From Flavipsychrobacter sp. (GTDB lineage Bacteria > Bacteroidota > Bacteroidia > Chitinophagales > Chitinophagaceae), in contig JAWKLD010000001.1 of assembly GCA_041392855.1 (NCBI GenBank), positions 1,350,001-1,414,000 on the forward strand: a DNA stretch of 64,000 nt, read 5' to 3'. The notes beneath the pieces were generated by a model that saw only the letters and a list, made by a program, of their open reading frames with translations, was not told where the DNA came from and ran no database searches. Numbering within the stretch: position 1 is the stretch's first letter; each line of letters begins with the position of its first letter. Shown here in pieces: positions 36,452-45,163 of this stretch. A program made the translations under genes and the position numbers.

Positions 36452-38716
36452 ATGGCGTTTAATCTTGATTTCATCAAAAAAGTTTACCAAGAACTTCCTG
36501 AAAAAGTAAATGCAGCACGCAACCTACTTGGTCGTCCGCTTACTCAGGCTGAAAAAATATTATACTCTCACGTATTCGACCCTGCTACTGTTGCTTACGA
36601 GCGTGGTAAAGACTACGTAAACTTTGCACCTGACCGTGTGGCGATGCAAGATGCTACAGCACAAATGGCGCTACTACAGTTCATGACATGTGGTCGTGAC
36701 CAAGTAGCTGTTCCTAGTTCTGTACACTGCGACCACTTGATACAAGCTAAAGTAGGTGCTGATGCTGATTTGGCTACTGCAAATGATGTAAACAAAGAAG
36801 TATACGACTTCTTATCTTCTGTATCTGACCGTTACGGCATTGGCTTCTGGAAGCCTGGTGCTGGTATCATTCACCAAGTAGTATTAGAGAACTACGCTTT
36901 CCCTGGAGGTATGATGATAGGTACAGATAGTCATACACCTAACGCAGGTGGTTTGGGTATGATAGCAATTGGTGTTGGTGGTGCTGATGCTGTTGACGTA
37001 ATGGCAGGACTACCTTGGGAGCTGAAAATGCCGAAACTAATTGGCGTGAAGCTTACGGGCAAAATGAATGGCTGGACATCAGCAAAAGACGTAATTCTTA
37101 AAGTAGCAGGTATCCTGACTGTAAAAGGTGGAACAGGTGCTATTGTTGAATATTTTGGTGATGGTGCTGATAGCCTAAGTGCTACTGGTAAAGGAACTAT
37201 TTGTAACATGGGTGCGGAGATAGGCGCTACTTGTTCTCTATTTGCTTACGGCGATAAAATGGCAGACTACCTACGTGGTACTGACCGTGCTGATGTTGCA
37301 GACCTAGCTGAAGGTGTAAGAGAGCACCTACGTGGTGATGAGGAAGTATATGCAGACCCTGCTAAATACTACGACCAAGTAATTGAGATAAACCTAGATG
37401 AGCTAGAGCCGTATGTAAACGGACCTTTCACTCCGGACTTGGCAACACCTATCAGCAAAATGGCTGAGGCGGTAAAAGCTAACGGATGGCCTGATGCAGT
37501 AGAGGTAGCCTTAATTGGTTCTTGTACCAACTCTTCTTACGAAGATATTTCTCGCTCTGCTTCTATAGCTGAAGATGCTATGAGTAAAGGCCTAAAAGCT
37601 AAGAGTGAGTTTACAATAACTCCAGGTTCTGAAATGGTACGCTACACTATTGAGCGTGACGGTTTCTTGAACACTTATGATAAAATGGGAGGTATTGTAT
37701 TGGCTAACGCTTGTGGACCTTGTATAGGACAGTGGGCACGTCATATGGACGATCCTAGCCGTAAGAATACTATTGTAACTTCTTTCAATAGAAACTTTGC
37801 TAAACGTAACGATGGTAATGTATCTACACACGCTTTCGTAGCTTCTCCTGAAATTGTTACTGCTTATGCTATTTCTGGTAGCTTGAGCTTCAACCCACTT
37901 ACTGATAAGTTGACTAACGAGAATGGTGAGGAAGTAATGCTAGCTGAGCCTCAAGGTCTTGAGCTGCCAACTAAAGGTTTTGCAGTAGAAGATGCAGGCT
38001 ACCAAGCTCCTGCTGAAGACGGAAGCAATGTACAAGTAGTAGTAAGCCCTGACAGTAACCGTTTACAACTATTAGAACCATTCACTCCTTGGGAAGGTAC
38101 AGACCTTAAAGGCATGAAGCTGTTGATAAAAGCTCATGGCAAGTGCACTACAGACCATATCTCAATGGCAGGTCCTTGGTTGAAGTTCCGTGGTCACTTA
38201 GATAATATCTCTAACAATATGCTTATTGGTGCTATCAATGCATACAACCAAGAAGCTAACAAGGTAAAAAACCAACTTACAGGCGAATATGGCGCTGTGC
38301 CTGATACCGCTCGTGCGTACAAAGCAGCTGGTATAGGTAGCGTGGTAATAGGTGATGAGAACTACGGCGAAGGAAGCTCTCGTGAGCATGCTGCAATGGA
38401 ACCTCGCCACTTAGGTGTACGTGCGGTTATCGTGAAGAGCTTTGCTCGTATCCACGAAACTAACCTGAAAAAGCAAGGTATGCTAGGTCTTACGTTTGCT
38501 GATAAGGCTGACTATGATAAAGTACAGGAAGACGACGCTATTGATATAGTAGGATTAACTGACTTTACTCCTGGTAAACCGCTTACAGTTGTATTGAACC
38601 ATGCTGATGGCACTAAGGATGAAATACAAGTGAACCATACTTACAACAAACAACAAATTGAGTGGTTTGTAAAAGGTGGTGCACTAAACGTGATCCGTGA
38701 AGAGTTTGGTAAGTAA
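36452..38716 (+). CDS. Aconitate hydratase
   Basis: A 754-residue mitochondrial-type aconitase isomerising citrate and isocitrate. The three [4Fe-4S] ligands fall at Cys358 (GSCTNSS), Cys421 and Cys424 (ACGPCIGQW), the same numbers as in mature mammalian mitochondrial aconitase, so the sequence is collinear with that family through the active site. The swivel domain includes 'YGEGSSREHAA' with the catalytic serine. Monocistronic with a strong terminator at 38743. Codons here look more uniform (many GGT, CGT, AAC) than in neighbours, suggesting high expression. Confidence 0.97.
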   Translation: MAFNLDFIKKVYQELPEKVNAARNLLGRPLTQAEKILYSHVFDPATVAYERGKDYVNFAPDRVAMQDATAQMALLQFMTCGRDQVAVPSSVHCDHLIQAKVGADADLATANDVNKEVYDFLSSVSDRYGIGFWKPGAGIIHQVVLENYAFPGGMMIGTDSHTPNAGGLGMIAIGVGGADAVDVMAGLPWELKMPKLIGVKLTGKMNGWTSAKDVILKVAGILTVKGGTGAIVEYFGDGADSLSATGKGTICNMGAEIGATCSLFAYGDKMADYLRGTDRADVADLAEGVREHLRGDEEVYADPAKYYDQVIEINLDELEPYVNGPFTPDLATPISKMAEAVKANGWPDAVEVALIGSCTNSSYEDISRSASIAEDAMSKGLKAKSEFTITPGSEMVRYTIERDGFLNTYDKMGGIVLANACGPCIGQWARHMDDPSRKNTIVTSFNRNFAKRNDGNVSTHAFVASPEIVTAYAISGSLSFNPLTDKLTNENGEEVMLAEPQGLELPTKGFAVEDAGYQAPAEDGSNVQVVVSPDSNRLQLLEPFTPWEGTDLKGMKLLIKAHGKCTTDHISMAGPWLKFRGHLDNISNNMLIGAINAYNQEANKVKNQLTGEYGAVPDTARAYKAAGIGSVVIGDENYGEGSSREHAAMEPRHLGVRAVIVKSFARIHETNLKKQGMLGLTFADKADYDKVQEDDAIDIVGLTDFTPGKPLTVVLNHADGTKDEIQVNHTYNKQQIEWFVKGGALNVIREEFGK

Positions 38717-38742
38717 TCAACAATACTGCAACATATAAATTT

Positions 38743-38770
38743 AAAGCCCGTATTCGTTACGGGCTTTTTT
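38743..38770 (+). terminator. Terminator of the aconitase gene
   Basis: 10 bp stem (38743-38752 with 38758-38767), loop TTCGT, followed by a T run. Confidence 0.9.
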
Positions 38771-38827
38771 ATGCCTTTTAGAAAACCTTAATAAAGGATA
38801 TCTAATAAATTCTTTATTTTTAAGACC

Positions 38828-39061
38828 ATGTACAAGCATATCTCTGCAGTAAGGAAGTTTATAGAATGGAAGGCCTTTGGCGTATGTGCTGCTGTAGGCG
38901 ACCGCCTAGGCATAGGTAGCAACCGTATCCGTTTATGGTTTGTCTATATTTCTTTTCTCACACTAGGCTCCCCCATTATCATCTACATGATACTCGCCTT
39001 TTGGATGAACATGAAACGTTATATGGGATTGAGCAGAAGAAACCCTGTAAGGTGGATGTAA
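38828..39061 (+). CDS. PspC-domain small membrane protein
   Basis: A 77-residue protein with the PspC layout: 'GVCAAVGDRLGIGSNRIRLWFVY' followed by one membrane helix 'LGSPIIIYMILAFWM'. PspC proteins sense or modulate envelope stress in the phage-shock response. No pspA or pspB is adjacent. The stop is 1 nt from the convergent stop of the next gene. Confidence 0.85.
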   Translation: MYKHISAVRKFIEWKAFGVCAAVGDRLGIGSNRIRLWFVYISFLTLGSPIIIYMILAFWMNMKRYMGLSRRNPVRWM

Positions 39062-39062
39062 C

Positions 39063-39548
39063 CTACATCACTACCCTTCTTATCAGTCTTTCCTTATCAT
39101 AAAAAGACACGGTCTTAATTTTAGCGCTTCGCTTTATTGTAGCTAAAATTACGGGTGTTGCTTCGTATCCCAAGTCTTCATTCTTTTCATTAATAAGGCA
39201 TTGTACCCTCAAGTTACCTTTATGCAACGTAACTTTTTGAAAGGCTAACTCTACTACTTTATTTTGAGCTTTTACCACCATGGCCAGCACATAGTTTTTA
39301 CCAAAGTCGGGGCGCATATGATTATCCCCCATTACTGCTCCATAGCCAAAATATTCATCAATGTCTGATTGACTGGTAGCTACCATACAGTGTATTCTAT
39401 CATTGAGTATAATGTCGTTCCTTAAAAAATAGCCACTACTTAAAGTAGTCATGGTTACAACTTGAGGTTCTTGGCTCGCATTCTTACTGCTCTTACACCC
39501 CACAAATAGCAGTAAGAAGAACAACCAACTATTCTTCAACAAAGTCAT
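39063..39548 (-). CDS. Lipoprotein, paralogue of its upstream neighbour (PrcB-like?)
   Basis: 161 residues with a lipoprotein signal (lipobox L-F-V-G-C). It shares the block order of the 157-residue protein encoded just upstream: 'ATSQSDIDEYFG', 'PDFGKNYVLAMVV', then a C-terminal 'KTVSFYDKERLIRRV'. The spacing resembles the PrcB C-terminal family, but this is a weak impression. The two genes overlap by 4 nt (ATGA), so they are co-translated tandem paralogues; here the protein is lipid-anchored, while its partner has a cleavable signal. Function unknown. Confidence 0.7.
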   Translation of the reverse strand: MTLLKNSWLFFLLLFVGCKSSKNASQEPQVVTMTTLSSGYFLRNDIILNDRIHCMVATSQSDIDEYFGYGAVMGDNHMRPDFGKNYVLAMVVKAQNKVVELAFQKVTLHKGNLRVQCLINEKNEDLGYEATPVILATIKRSAKIKTVSFYDKERLIRRVVM

Positions 39549-40018
39549 CTTTGTCTAATGTTTACTGTACTCATTAAATGTAGCCCTTTCCTCCTATTAT
39601 AAAAATCTACTTTACTGATATTCTCTTGCTTTGGTACCACACATGCGGCAAGGGGATTATGGTCGTAAGTGAGCTTTTTCTTTTTAGTATCTACATTGCA
39701 ATACACTTCCATAAAGTCTCCCGCTTTTACAGACACTCTTTCAAAAACAAGACTTGCATCGTATTTGGTAGTAGGCAGTACGAGTATAAGCATCCACTCT
39801 TTGCTAAAATGAGGCGTGTCTGGTCTTGAAGTAGTACCAAAATATTTTTCATACTCCTTGCGACTGGTAAGCACAATGGTATTCAATCCTTGCTCCAACA
39901 GGCTTTCATCACCTGCAAAATAGTGGTCTTGCAACATACGCATCTCCACGGGTTTGGGTTGGGCATGGGTTATTAATGTAGCAACAAACAATGAGATAAG
40001 AACAAACAAATACTTCAT
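39545..40018 (-). CDS. Secreted protein, tandem paralogue (PrcB-like?)
   Basis: 157 residues with a cleavable signal peptide (ending THAQ). Blocks 'LTSRKEYEKYFG', 'PHFSKEWMLILVL' and 'SKVDFYNRRKGLHLM' align with the lipoprotein encoded downstream, showing an old tandem duplication. First of the two-gene operon, divergent from trhO. Probably periplasmic; function unknown. Confidence 0.7.
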   Translation of the reverse strand: MKYLFVLISLFVATLITHAQPKPVEMRMLQDHYFAGDESLLEQGLNTIVLTSRKEYEKYFGTTSRPDTPHFSKEWMLILVLPTTKYDASLVFERVSVKAGDFMEVYCNVDTKKKKLTYDHNPLAACVVPKQENISKVDFYNRRKGLHLMSTVNIRQR

Positions 40019-40075
40019 CAGTTAAAAAATGTGTTGCTTAAATATAAAACAAGATAAACGGATTAGACAATTTCT

Positions 40076-40083
40076 TATCTTTG
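40076..40083 (+). promoter_or_regulatory. -7 box TATCTTTG of trhO
   Basis: Exact TANNTTTG, 40 nt before the ATG at 40124, in the divergent intergenic region. 'AAAGAAAGGAG' just before the start is a rare Shine-Dalgarno-like purine tract in this window. Confidence 0.55.
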
Positions 40084-40123
40084 CTTTCATTATTTAATTC
40101 TCATAAAAAGAAAGGAGTACACC

Positions 40124-41197
40124 ATGCCAGTGTTACACAACCGAGTATCGAATGAGGAGCTGAAACAACGTATGTATGCCGAAACCGAGCCGCGTACTAC
40201 AGTCTCCTTTTACCAGTATTTCCACATTAGCAATCCGCAGCAGTTTCGTGACGACCTGTGGCGACTATTTGAGCCCTTAAAAGTGTTTGGGCGCATCTAC
40301 CTTGCCGAAGAAGGTATCAATGGACAGATAAGCGTACCTGAAAGCAATTATGAAGCATTTAGAGATGCACTATACGGTTCTGATATAGCCCTGAAAGGTA
40401 TTAGAATGAATATAGCCGTGGATGATGATGGAAAATCGTTTTGGGTATTGAAAATAAAAGTCCGCAACAAAATAGTTGCCGATGGTATTGACGACCCTAG
40501 TTTTGACATGAGCAAAAAGGGGAAATACCTCAAGGCCAACGAATTTAACGAGCTAACGGAAGACCCCGACACTATAGTGGTTGATATGCGCAACCATTAT
40601 GAATATGAAGTAGGTCATTTCCAAAATGCAATAGAAGTCCCGTCTGATACCTTCCGCGAGCAGCTGCCTATGGCTGTAGATATGCTCAAGGAAAATAAAG
40701 ACAAGAATATCATCATGTACTGCACGGGAGGTATACGCTGCGAAAAAGCGAGTGCCTATATGCTACATAATGGTTTCAAAAACGTATTCCATGTAGAAGG
40801 TGGCATTATAGAATATACACGTAAGGCTAAAGAGCAAGGCCTGCCTGTAAAATTCATTGGTAAGAACTTTGTGTTTGACGATAGACTGGGTGAGCGCATT
40901 ACTGATGATGTAATTGCAGAATGCCATACTTGTGGCGCCCCTTGTGACAGTCATACCAATTGTAAAAACGATGGCTGCCACCTACTCTTTATACAATGCG
41001 ACAACTGTGCCACTGACCTACAAGGTTGTTGCTCTCCCGACTGTCAGGAAGAGTACAACCTACCAGAAGACGAACAAAGACAACGCCGTGCAGGTAGAGA
41101 AAACGGACAAAAGATTTTTAATAAATCTAAAGACCATCCGCTACGCAAACATCGTGAGCAATGGAAAGCTGATAGAACTAACAGACAAAACCAATAA
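40124..41197 (+). CDS. trhO: tRNA uridine-34 hydroxylase TrhO (rhodanese family)
   Basis: A 357-residue TrhO/YceA protein that hydroxylates uridine 34 of tRNAs as the first step of (c)mo5U. The N-terminal domain ('LAEEGINGQIS') is followed by a rhodanese domain with the loop CTGGIRCEK (Cys200, Cys206). A C-terminal cysteine-rich region ('CHTCGAPCDSHTNC', 'CDNCATDLQGCC', 'CSPDC') looks metal-binding and is typical of the longer family members. The start is the ATG following the purine-rich AAAGGAG. Monocistronic with a terminator at 41204. Confidence 0.93.
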   Translation: MPVLHNRVSNEELKQRMYAETEPRTTVSFYQYFHISNPQQFRDDLWRLFEPLKVFGRIYLAEEGINGQISVPESNYEAFRDALYGSDIALKGIRMNIAVDDDGKSFWVLKIKVRNKIVADGIDDPSFDMSKKGKYLKANEFNELTEDPDTIVVDMRNHYEYEVGHFQNAIEVPSDTFREQLPMAVDMLKENKDKNIIMYCTGGIRCEKASAYMLHNGFKNVFHVEGGIIEYTRKAKEQGLPVKFIGKNFVFDDRLGERITDDVIAECHTCGAPCDSHTNCKNDGCHLLFIQCDNCATDLQGCCSPDCQEEYNLPEDEQRQRRAGRENGQKIFNKSKDHPLRKHREQWKADRTNRQNQ

Positions 41198-41203
41198 AAC
41201 ATT

Positions 41204-41229
41204 AAGCCTCCTTCACAGGGGGCTTTTTT
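41204..41229 (+). terminator. Terminator of trhO
   Basis: 8 bp stem with one G-T pair (41204-41211 with 41218-41225), loop TTCACA, then a T run. It separates trhO from exbD and argues against long exbD starts inside trhO. Confidence 0.8.
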
Positions 41230-41273
41230 GTGGAATATGCTTAATGCCTCGTCTTTATAACAAACACTATACT

Positions 41274-41792
41274 ATGGCTGACCTACAAGTTAAAGACAAC
41301 ACCAACAGACGTGGAAGAAGAGCTCCAAATGTAGACCTAACACCAATGGTGGATCTTGGTTTCATACTGATCACATTCTTTATATACACCACTACAATGA
41401 ACCAACCTAACCTACTAACCCTAAACATGCCTTATGAACCTGCTGAAACTACTACTGCTTATACTGATACGAGCACTATGACTATCATACCCATCAACAA
41501 CCATAAGGTCGTTTTTTATAACGGGGCTTTAACTACGGAACAAGACCTCTGCACAGCCGACTTTGCTACTTTGCGAACATTATTACCTACCAAACAACTG
41601 GAGCTAAAAGCACTGCCTAACAGTTTCTCCAAGCAAGCGCATCAATTACAAGTGATCATTAAACCACACAAGAGTAGCACTTATGCAGATATGGTAGCAG
41701 TGCTCGATGAGATGAAAATTCATGATATACAGATCTATACTATGGCAGACTTGTCATTGCAGGAAGAAACTTTAATAAACGATAAACTGTAA
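41274..41792 (+). CDS. ExbD/TolR-family biopolymer transport protein
   Basis: A 172-residue protein with one N-terminal helix carrying the conserved aspartate ('VDLTPMVDLGFILITFF'), a periplasmic linker and a C-terminal TolR-like domain. ExbD with ExbB converts proton flow into TonB movement for outer-membrane transport. No exbB or tonB is nearby, so it is an orphan copy. The frame stays open far upstream into trhO, but the terminator at 41204 and the position of the helix point to ATG 41274; ATG 41244 is possible. The next gene follows after 10 nt. Confidence 0.85.
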   Translation: MADLQVKDNTNRRGRRAPNVDLTPMVDLGFILITFFIYTTTMNQPNLLTLNMPYEPAETTTAYTDTSTMTIIPINNHKVVFYNGALTTEQDLCTADFATLRTLLPTKQLELKALPNSFSKQAHQLQVIIKPHKSSTYADMVAVLDEMKIHDIQIYTMADLSLQEETLINDKL

Positions 41793-41802
41793 CTTTAAAT
41801 CA

Positions 41803-42225
41803 ATGAAACATCTTTTCCTACTACTGCTTATGATTGGCAATAGCTTTATAGTCAATGCACAGCAAACTACTAGCAGCATAGCTACAGCACGGCTTGGCTT
41901 CCCTGGCAGTATGGTTTTGATACCTATAGACAGTTTAAGAACGGCATATTATATATGTGGCATAGGTTCAACTATTGATTTACATATTATTCCTAATGAT
42001 TCACTTGACCAATTGGTCAGCAACTGGAAGAAAGGAGTCTATGAACCAAAGAACCTAGACCCTCGAATAACTTTGGGACACAACATTTATATCAAACCAT
42101 ATAGTGAAGCAACACCAGAAGTCATAAAAGAAGTAAGTTCTACAGTTAGATTCAACTGGATAAAATCATTTTCTATAACAAAAATAGAAGAGGAAGAAGA
42201 AGCATTAGTAAAAGCCAAACTATAA
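41803..42225 (+). CDS. Small secreted protein of unknown function
   Basis: 140 residues with a clear signal peptide (MKHLFLLLLMIGNSFIVNAQ). The mature part has 'GFPGSMVLIPIDSLRTAYYICG' and a run of glutamates near the C-terminus (KIEEEEEALVKA). No family recognised. It lies 10 nt after exbD and so is likely in the same operon; a role in an ExbD-driven envelope process is possible but unsupported. Confidence 0.65.
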   Translation: MKHLFLLLLMIGNSFIVNAQQTTSSIATARLGFPGSMVLIPIDSLRTAYYICGIGSTIDLHIIPNDSLDQLVSNWKKGVYEPKNLDPRITLGHNIYIKPYSEATPEVIKEVSSTVRFNWIKSFSITKIEEEEEALVKAKL

Positions 42226-42236
42226 TACGGTAGTCT

Positions 42237-42244
42237 TATCTTTA
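42237..42244 (+). promoter_or_regulatory. Near-consensus -7 box (TATCTTTA) of pdeM
   Basis: Seven of eight bases of TANNTTTG, ending 7 nt before the pdeM ATG. Confidence 0.3.
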
Positions 42245-42251
42245 TACTCCC

Positions 42252-42890
42252 ATGCTAGAGATAGATTTACAAGGCGAACTAATAACACTACTACCACAAC
42301 GAGCGCTATACTGGGCTAAGGAAAGCACACTTATAGTAGCCGATATGCACTGGGGTAAAACGGGGCATTTCCGTAAAAATGGTATTGCCATACCTAGCAT
42401 CACTCAAGATACGGACGAGCAAATACTGTCTGATTTAATCCATACCTATAAAGCTGACCGACTCATTGTAGCGGGCGATATGTTTCATAGCAAACCCAAC
42501 AAGGAAACAGACTCCTTCTCTCATTGGCGCAACCAACATCAAGCTTTAGCTATAGATCTTGTTAATGGGAATCATGATATACTACCCAGAGATAGCTATA
42601 CCAATTGGAATATTACCTTACACGACGAGGTATTAAATATTGCCCCCTTCACCATAGCACATGATGAGATAGATACGCCACAAGGCTTTCTACTACATGG
42701 GCATATACACCCCGCGTTGAAAATACCGCTAAAGGGCAGAACAACCGTTCGTACCGATTGCTTCTGCATCAGCGAAAAAAGTCTGTTATTACCCGCTTTG
42801 GGGAAATTTACCGGTAGGCATACCATCAACCAAAAGGATTATAAGCAGTTGTATATAATAACAGGCGATAATATCATCAAATGGAAATAG
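42252..42890 (+). CDS. pdeM: PdeM, ligase-associated DNA damage response metallophosphoesterase
   Basis: A 212-residue calcineurin-like phosphoesterase. Metal ligands: Asp31/His33 (ADMHWGK), Asp76 (AGDMFHS), GNHD at 106-109, and HGHIHP with His149/151/153. 'GKTGHFRKNGIAIP' is the hallmark of the PdeM/TIGR04123 family, normally found with an ATP-dependent DNA ligase, an Lhr-type helicase and an exonuclease. None of these partners is adjacent, so here the gene is separated from its usual cluster. Expected to be a DNA-repair endonuclease or phosphodiesterase. Confidence 0.85.
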   Translation: MLEIDLQGELITLLPQRALYWAKESTLIVADMHWGKTGHFRKNGIAIPSITQDTDEQILSDLIHTYKADRLIVAGDMFHSKPNKETDSFSHWRNQHQALAIDLVNGNHDILPRDSYTNWNITLHDEVLNIAPFTIAHDEIDTPQGFLLHGHIHPALKIPLKGRTTVRTDCFCISEKSLLLPALGKFTGRHTINQKDYKQLYIITGDNIIKWK

Positions 42891-42924
42891 GGGAAATAAA
42901 TCCCAAAAAATCATCTCTTTTCAC

Positions 42925-42932
42925 TACTTTTG
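42925..42932 (+). promoter_or_regulatory. -7 box TACTTTTG of the leucine-type dehydrogenase gene
   Basis: Exact TANNTTTG, 18 nt before the ATG at 42951. It overlaps an in-frame TTG at 42930 and so rules that codon out as a start. Confidence 0.55.
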
Positions 42933-42950
42933 CCACCTAATTTTTACTAC

Positions 42951-44024
42951 ATGCAGCAATCTATTTTTGACCACATGCAAGAGATGGAACACGAACAAGT
43001 CGTATTCTGTCATGATCCACATAGCGGACTTAACGCCATAATTGCAATACACGATACAACACTTGGACCAGCCCTTGGTGGTACGCGTCTATGGAACTAT
43101 AACACACACGAAGAAGGTATTATTGACGCCCTACGTCTTAGCCGTGGTATGACCTACAAGGCAGCTATCAGTGGCTTGAACCTTGGTGGTGGTAAAGCAG
43201 TTATCATAGGTGATGCGAAGCAAATTAAATCAGAGCAACTATGGAGACGTTATGGAAAATTCGTTAATAGCCTGAACGGTAAATACTATACTGCTGAAGA
43301 TGTGAACACATCTGCACGTGATATGGAGTTCATTGCGATGGAAACAGAATTCGTAACAGGTGTTCCTGAGTTTATGGGCGGTAGTGGGGATCCTTCTCCT
43401 TTCACAGCTTATGGAGTATTTGTAGGTATGAAAGCTTCTGCTAAGAAAGTATGGGGCAATGATGACCTATCGGGCAAGAAAGTAGTAGTACAAGGTGTAG
43501 GCCATGTTGGTCAATACTTGGTAGGGCATTTAGTAAATGCTGGCGCTGTAGTATCTATTGCTGATATTAGCGAGAGCAAACTAAAAGAAACTAAAGAGAA
43601 ATATCCTGCTGTAACTATTGTAGACAACAGCACCATATTTGATATGGATATGGACATCTATGCACCATGTGCACTAGGAGCTACATTGAATACCGACAGC
43701 ATTAGCAAAATGAAATGTGCTATTGTTGCGGGTGCGGCAAACAACCAATTGGCTGTAGAAAATGAGCATGGACCAATGTTGATGAAAAAAGGCATTATCT
43801 ATGCGCCTGACTTCTTGATCAATGCAGGCGGATTGATCAACGTAAGTGCAGAGCTAGATGGCTATAACATAGACAGAGTGAACGGACAGGTAGAAAAGAT
43901 CTACGACCGTACTTTAGAGATATTTGCGCTATCAGATGCTGAGAATCTACACACTCAAGCAGCTGCTATGAAGATAGCTAAGAAGCGTCTTAGCGATATA
44001 GCTAATGTGAAAGCTCGTTTATAA
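42951..44024 (+). CDS. Leucine dehydrogenase-like amino-acid dehydrogenase
   Basis: A 357-residue member of the Glu/Leu/Phe/Val dehydrogenase family. Lys70 (SRGMTYK) and catalytic Lys82 (LGGGKAV) match Lys68/Lys80 of Bacillus leucine dehydrogenase, and 'GPALGGTRLW' is the LeuDH-type N-terminal motif. The NAD-binding site is GVGHVGQ near residue 184. It deaminates branched-chain amino acids to oxo acids. It is shorter than, and distinct from, the GDH at 34807. Strong terminator at 44052. Confidence 0.92.
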   Translation: MQQSIFDHMQEMEHEQVVFCHDPHSGLNAIIAIHDTTLGPALGGTRLWNYNTHEEGIIDALRLSRGMTYKAAISGLNLGGGKAVIIGDAKQIKSEQLWRRYGKFVNSLNGKYYTAEDVNTSARDMEFIAMETEFVTGVPEFMGGSGDPSPFTAYGVFVGMKASAKKVWGNDDLSGKKVVVQGVGHVGQYLVGHLVNAGAVVSIADISESKLKETKEKYPAVTIVDNSTIFDMDMDIYAPCALGATLNTDSISKMKCAIVAGAANNQLAVENEHGPMLMKKGIIYAPDFLINAGGLINVSAELDGYNIDRVNGQVEKIYDRTLEIFALSDAENLHTQAAAMKIAKKRLSDIANVKARL

Positions 44025-44051
44025 TAAAGCTGAAACAACTTGTTTTATACA

Positions 44052-44079
44052 AGCCCTGCCGTTATGGTGGGGCTTTTTT
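44052..44079 (+). terminator. Terminator of the leucine-type dehydrogenase gene
   Basis: 9 bp stem with G-T pairs (44052-44060 with 44066-44074), loop GTTAT, followed by six T. Confidence 0.85.
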
Positions 44080-44129
44080 GTTTGTAACTACCTATCAAAA
44101 ACTGCATACTAAATCCCCCTTTTTCTTAC

Positions 44130-44137
44130 TACTTTTG
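44130..44137 (+). promoter_or_regulatory. -7 box TACTTTTG of purC
   Basis: Exact TANNTTTG, 36 nt before the purC ATG at 44174; it excludes the longer open frame starting at 44078. Confidence 0.5.
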
Positions 44138-44173
44138 CCCTCAATACAACGATACTATATTCAAAGCATTTAT

Positions 44174-45091
44174 ATGTTACAACTACAGGGGCAAACCAAC
44201 TACTACAAAGGAAAAGTTCGAGATGTATACACCATAGGCGATCAGCATTTGGTGATGAAGGTAAGCGACCGTATCTCCGCATTCGATGTGGTGCTACCAC
44301 GCCCTATACCTTTTAAAGGACAGGTACTGAACCAAATAGCCGCCGAGTTTTTAGATGCAACTGCAGATATAATACCCAATTGGAAAGTAAGCGTACCCTT
44401 AGGCAATGTAACTATTGGCCGTAAATGCGATACCTACCCTGTAGAGATGGTAATACGTGGCAACCTTACAGGCCATGCTTGGCGCACCTATAAAAGCGGC
44501 TTACGCACTCTTTGCGGTGTGGCACTACCCGAGGGCATGAAGGAAAACGATTTTTTCCCTGAACCGATCATTACCCCAACTACCAAAGCACATGAGGGGC
44601 ACGATGAGGACATCTCCCGCGAAGACATTATCGCTAAGGGACTTGTTAGCGAAGCTGAATACACACAATTAGAGAACTATACACGTGCACTATTTCAGCG
44701 CGGACAGGAAATAGCAAAAAGCCGCGGACTGATATTAGTAGATACTAAGTACGAGTTTGGTAAAATTGGTGACACCATTTACCTGATAGACGAGATACAC
44801 ACACCAGATAGCTCGCGCTACTTTTACCTAAACACTTATCAAGAACTACAAGACGCTGGCAAGCCTCAAAAACAACTATCTAAAGAGTTTGTTCGCGAGT
44901 GGTTAATGGACAATGGCTTTCAAGGAAAGGATGGACAAACTATTCCTGAAATGACCGATGAAGTAGTCAATAATATATCTGCAAGATACGTGGAACTGTA
45001 TGAGCAAGTGACGGGCAAAAAGTTTGAGAAGGAAGAACTAAGCGAAGAAGAATGGCTCAACAGACTAAACGCAGCCGTAGCTGCACTATAA
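44174..45091 (+). CDS. purC: SAICAR synthase PurC
   Basis: 305 residues; phosphoribosylaminoimidazole-succinocarboxamide synthase of purine biosynthesis. Conserved blocks: 'YKGKVRDVY' (start), 'DRISAFDVVLP', 'PVEMVIRGNLTGHAWRTYKSG', 'LILVDTKYEFG' and 'LIDEIHTPDSSRY'. This is the longer form, like the eukaryote-type PurC of about 300 residues, rather than the 235-residue E. coli form. ATG 44174 gives the normal N-terminus. Monocistronic, with its own terminator. Confidence 0.96.
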   Translation: MLQLQGQTNYYKGKVRDVYTIGDQHLVMKVSDRISAFDVVLPRPIPFKGQVLNQIAAEFLDATADIIPNWKVSVPLGNVTIGRKCDTYPVEMVIRGNLTGHAWRTYKSGLRTLCGVALPEGMKENDFFPEPIITPTTKAHEGHDEDISREDIIAKGLVSEAEYTQLENYTRALFQRGQEIAKSRGLILVDTKYEFGKIGDTIYLIDEIHTPDSSRYFYLNTYQELQDAGKPQKQLSKEFVREWLMDNGFQGKDGQTIPEMTDEVVNNISARYVELYEQVTGKKFEKEELSEEEWLNRLNAAVAAL

Positions 45092-45103
45092 AAACACTTT
45101 GTT

Positions 45104-45130
45104 AAAAGCTGGCTTCGGTCAGCTTTTTTT
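45104..45130 (+). terminator. Terminator of purC
   Basis: 8 bp stem AAAAGCTG/CAGCTTTT (45104-45111 with 45120-45127), 8-base loop, T run. Confidence 0.8.
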
Positions 45131-45163
45131 ATGCAATCCATGTACCTTGCATTAGCATAAACA

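Noticed and set aside
40914..41273. Long N-terminal extension of ExbD overlapping trhO
   Set aside because: A terminator at 41204 and the position of the single membrane helix place the start at 41274.
42930..42950. TTG start for the leucine-type dehydrogenase
   Set aside because: The codon is part of the -7 box; the ATG at 42951 gives the family N-terminus. The same reasoning removes TTG 47850 for hutU.
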